NCBI GenBank assembly: GCA_019241805.1
Contig: JAFAWL010000435.1
Coordinates: forward strand, 1 to 7,085
DNA from: Actinomycetota bacterium
Lineage (GTDB): Bacteria; Actinomycetota; Actinomycetes; Mycobacteriales; Jatrophihabitantaceae
Reading direction: 5' to 3'
DNA length: 7,085 bases
Part shown: positions 4,843-7,085 of the stretch, piece by piece
How the letters are laid out: each line of letters begins with the position of its first letter
Numbering within the stretch: the stretch's first letter is position 1
Notes under the pieces: model-generated
What the model saw: only the letters and a program-made list of their open reading frames with translations
What the model was told of the DNA's origin: nothing
Databases searched by the model: none
Program-made: the position numbers and the translations under genes

Positions 4843-5550
4843 ATGCGCATGCGCCCAGCAGAGATCGTCAATGAGCTCCAAACGGTCGAGAATAGTGAGC
4901 CGCGGAAGCGATTCGGCCGAGCCGGCTCGGTAATAACCGAATCGACGCCGGCGGCGAAAACGCGGCACGAGCATCGGCCCTATACGGCCGTCGGGTTATT
5001 GCCCGCCAGTGTCCTGTCATTCAGGGTGTTCTCATCGGCTGCGGCTGCATTGGCTGCGGGTGCATTGGCGACCGGCGCACTGGCTGCCTGCACGAGTGGC
5101 ACGACGGGTCGGACTGGCTCCTCGGTCCCGCCGCCGTCCGCCACCGGGTCAGCTGCGTCCACGTCAACCGCACCGAGTTCGGCCGCCGCTGCGATTACTC
5201 CGGCGACCAACTCGGCACTCACCGGTTCGTCCGGCGCCATTCCGACCGTGCCGACCGCCTTTCCGACAGTCACCGCGGCCGGCGACGCACTCAGCATTGC
5301 CGTGACGGGCGTCGGCTCCTCGACCCTGCCCGTCACCGCTCTGCGGTGTGCGTCGAACACCGTCACCGGCGCCGTAGGAACCGGCCGAATCACGCTTGAC
5401 CTCACCGCGGCGACGCTGCATGTCATCGATGTCGCGCCGGTGGGTTCGGCGGACTTCAGCGGAAAGACCACCCGGACCGGTTCGACGCTGGGGTTCGGGG
5501 GCGCGACTACCGGAATGAGTGCGGCGCTGCGGGTCAGCTGCCCTGAATGA
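4843..5550 (+). CDS. secreted lipoprotein with small two-cysteine C-terminal domain
   Basis: The key evidence is a hydrophobic Ala-rich stretch ending in GALAAC, a lipobox (LAAC, Cys83 from the ATG at 4843). A Ser/Thr/Pro/Gly-rich tether of about 60 residues follows, then a compact domain (about 147-235) starting DALSIAVTGVGSS with Cys169 and Cys233 near its two ends. The general plan (lipobox, linker, domain with an early and a C-terminal cysteine) loosely recalls mycobacterial LpqH-type antigens, but the core sequence is different, so no name is given. Start: AAGGA precedes ATG 4843 (and ATG 4849 in frame), but this leaves about 60 residues ahead of the signal, unusually long. A TTG inside the LLPAS segment or the GTG of RVFSS would give a normal length but lack good ribosome sites. 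The frame also stays open back to 4672, probably by chance. The lectin-hydrolase gene follows 61 bases downstream. Confidence 0.65.
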   Translation: MRMRPAEIVNELQTVENSEPRKRFGRAGSVITESTPAAKTRHEHRPYTAVGLLPASVLSFRVFSSAAAALAAGALATGALAACTSGTTGRTGSSVPPPSATGSAASTSTAPSSAAAAITPATNSALTGSSGAIPTVPTAFPTVTAAGDALSIAVTGVGSSTLPVTALRCASNTVTGAVGTGRITLDLTAATLHVIDVAPVGSADFSGKTTRTGSTLGFGGATTGMSAALRVSCPE

Positions 5551-5611
5551 CCACGGCATTGACCAGTCAACGAGTCCGCCGCGACGAGACCGCTGCCCCC
5601 AGTACTTCCCG

Positions 5612-7085
5612 ATGAGACCGATCACCCCGAGCGAAAGTTGGACGCCCGCTGTGAGTGGACGCACGGCACCGCGGTGTCGAAGCAAACTGTTGAGCTGGGT
5701 ACGCCGCACTTCGGTGGTCAACGCCATCGTCGTCGGCAGCTTGCTTTCGCTGGCTCCCGTGAGCGCGGCGGTGGTAAGCGGCAGTACGCTGGCCGGTGGT
5801 CAGGCCCTAGGCTCCGGACAGAGCATCACCTCGCCGAACGGCCAGTACCGGTTCACCATGCAAAGCAATGGCGACGCAGTCGAGACCGGTCCGTCCGGGC
5901 CACTGTTCGACAGCGGCACCTCAGGCGCGAGCAACTTCCTCGCCATGCAATCCGACGGGAACCTCGTCGTGTACTCGGCGTCCGGTGCGCCCCTCTGGTC
6001 CGCCGAAACCGCCGGGCACGCCAACGCGCTGCTGACGATCGACGATTCGGGTGCCCTGGCCTTGACCAGCAGATCAACGCGGATCTGGCTGGCGACGAAC
6101 AATGTGTTGCGCGGTGGGTCCACGCTCACCAACGGGCAGGCGCTTCACTCACCCTCCGACACGTACTCGCTGAAGATGCAGTCGGACGGCAATCTCGTGT
6201 TGTACGGGCCGACGCGGGCCATCTGGGCTACGGCGACCACTGGCCACGCGGGTGACTTCCTGGTCTTGCAGGCCGACGGCAATCTCGTCCTCTACGCCGC
6301 GAACTTCTCAGTGCTTTTCGCCGCCGGCACACACGGCCGGCCGGATATCGCATTGACCCTCAATGACGACTCGTCACTGGTCCTTACGAGCAAAGGTGCG
6401 CTGGTATGGCTCGACCCGGCTCCGAGCGTCACCGCCGGAAGTGTGATCCCGCCCGGAGAGACCGTGCGCTCAGCCGACGCTCGCTTCGGGCTGGCCATGC
6501 AGAGGGACGGCAACTTAGTGCTCTACGGGCCCGGAGGCGTGTACTGGAGCTCCGATACGGCCGGGCAACCCGGCGCTTACGCCGCAGTGCAGCGCGACGG
6601 CAATTTCGTGGTCTACAGCGCGAGCGGGCAGCCGTTGTTCTACAGCGACACAGCCGGGCACGACGCGGCGCTGCTGACAGTACAGCTCGATGGCAACCTC
6701 GTGCTCTATGCGGGCAGCGGCGCGCCGGTGTGGAGCAGCATCAGCGGAGACCAGGCCACCAGCCTTGCCGTCACTTCGGCCGCTCAGCTGGCTGCCGCCC
6801 GGGGTGAACAGGGAGCTGTCGCGGTCTACGACCGGCTGACCAGGCGCTATTACGTCGCCGGGAACGCCGACTCCTTCTTCGCCTCGGCCTCGGTCATGAA
6901 AACCTTCATCGCGACGAAGTTGCTGGTCAGCGGGCAGGCGAAGGATCCGAACGTCGCTGCGCTCATGTGGCGGATGATCACGCTGTCGGATGACAACGCG
7001 GCCGACACCCTCTACGGCATCGTCGGCGGCGCGGGCGTGGCCACCTGGGTGGCGCAGCGCTACGGGATCGTCGGTATCGCGGCGA
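5612..7085 (+). CDS. secreted triple bulb-type lectin fused to class A beta-lactamase-like serine hydrolase, 3' partial
   Basis: The frame from ATG 5612 stays open for 491 codons to the right edge. Residues 1-53 are a signal peptide: basic n-region (RCRSK, VRR), hydrophobic VVNAIVVGSLLSLAPV, probable cleavage after VSA. GTG 5651 (residue 14) is an alternative start giving a more usual signal length; neither start has a clear ribosome site. Three B-lectin domains follow, about 59-160, 168-268 and 276-377. Their sugar-site motifs (QxDxNxVxY) are QSDGNLVVY 113, QSDGNLVLY 190, QADGNLVLY 220, QRDGNLVLY 297, QRDGNFVVY 327 and QLDGNLVLY 358 intact, with 84, 143 and 250 degenerate. From about 382 a penicillin-recognising serine hydrolase begins: SFFASASVMKTFIATKLL holds SxxK (Ser427, Lys430) and MITLSDDNAAD holds the SDN-type loop (459-462). 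The KTG motif and C-terminus lie beyond the window. B-lectins bind mannose-type sugars; the enzyme may act on peptidoglycan or beta-lactams. The combination suggests glycan targeting. Confidence 0.85.
   Translation, partial: MRPITPSESWTPAVSGRTAPRCRSKLLSWVRRTSVVNAIVVGSLLSLAPVSAAVVSGSTLAGGQALGSGQSITSPNGQYRFTMQSNGDAVETGPSGPLFDSGTSGASNFLAMQSDGNLVVYSASGAPLWSAETAGHANALLTIDDSGALALTSRSTRIWLATNNVLRGGSTLTNGQALHSPSDTYSLKMQSDGNLVLYGPTRAIWATATTGHAGDFLVLQADGNLVLYAANFSVLFAAGTHGRPDIALTLNDDSSLVLTSKGALVWLDPAPSVTAGSVIPPGETVRSADARFGLAMQRDGNLVLYGPGGVYWSSDTAGQPGAYAAVQRDGNFVVYSASGQPLFYSDTAGHDAALLTVQLDGNLVLYAGSGAPVWSSISGDQATSLAVTSAAQLAAARGEQGAVAVYDRLTRRYYVAGNADSFFASASVMKTFIATKLLVSGQAKDPNVAALMWRMITLSDDNAADTLYGIVGGAGVATWVAQRYGIVGIAA
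5765..6760 (+). repeat. protein-level repeat: three tandem bulb-lectin (beta-prism II) domains
   Basis: Each unit of about 100 residues begins with a GS-L-GQ-L-SP type strand (GSTLAGGQALGSGQSITSPN; GGSTLTNGQALHSPSD; AGSVIPPGETVRSAD) and has three short sub-repeats ending in W/F plus a Thr/Ala-Gly-His turn (LWSAETAGHA, IWATATTGHA, YWSSDTAGQP, LFYSDTAGHD). The DNA is only moderately similar between units, so these are old duplications rather than recent ones. Frames overlapping here in other phases are artefacts of this repeat coding. Confidence 0.8.

Noticed and set aside
5164..5727. Minus-strand frames opposite the lipoprotein
   Set aside because: They give Arg/Gly-rich or Val/Pro-rich products without domains, as expected opposite Ala/Thr-rich coding sequence.
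5638..6255. Plus-strand frame with repeated Arg/His-rich peptide in the lectin region
   Set aside because: It is an out-of-phase reading of the lectin repeats. The lectin frame from 5612 has clear motifs and continues without a stop. The frame at 6406-6807 is rejected for the same reason.

Overview
The window is high-GC DNA with strong G/C bias at third codon positions, GTG/TTG start candidates, possible leaderless genes, a GAF-ANTAR regulator and very Ser/Thr/Gly/Ala-rich secreted proteins. This fits an actinobacterium (Actinomycetota). A Jatrophihabitans/Frankia/mycobacteria-like lineage is only an impression. It looks chromosomal; no replication, conjugation or phage genes are visible.

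Layout. (1) 2-1651 (+): C-terminal part of a HlyD/MacA-type membrane-fusion (periplasmic adaptor) protein, cut by the left edge. (2) 1673-2581 (+): class I SAM-dependent methyltransferase with an odd PSDHR tandem repeat near its N-terminus. (3) 2578-3695 (-): a convergent unit made of a GAF-ANTAR RNA-binding antiterminator whose frame is broken near 3405-3416, followed by a small conserved-looking protein of unknown function (2578-2838). Two adjacent hairpins sit in the leader of the ANTAR gene. (4) 3839-4054 (+): small two-helix membrane protein. (5) 4055-4842: a 788-base stretch with no convincing gene, dense in repeats. It holds a 9-bp hairpin, a 12-bp perfect inverted repeat, a minus-strand terminator-like hairpin, an AT-richer array of six ~16-17-base direct repeats that looks like a transposase- or initiator-binding array (possibly an orphan IS end), and two interleaved G/C-rich inverted repeats. 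(6) 4843-5550 (+): lipoprotein with an LAAC lipobox and a small two-cysteine C-terminal domain. (7) 5612-7085 (+): the start of a large secreted protein with a signal peptide, three bulb-type (B-lectin) domains carrying nine QxDxNxVxY-type sites (six intact), then a class A beta-lactamase-like serine hydrolase domain with SxxK and SDDN motifs. It is cut by the right edge.

How they may work together: the lipoprotein and the lectin-hydrolase are co-oriented 61 bases apart and both exported, so a shared cell-envelope role is plausible. The most unusual item is the lectin/serine-hydrolase fusion, which suggests a penicillin-recognising-fold enzyme delivered to glycan by a multivalent lectin array. 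The most unusual non-coding item is the 4508-4605 repeat array and the structured DNA around it.
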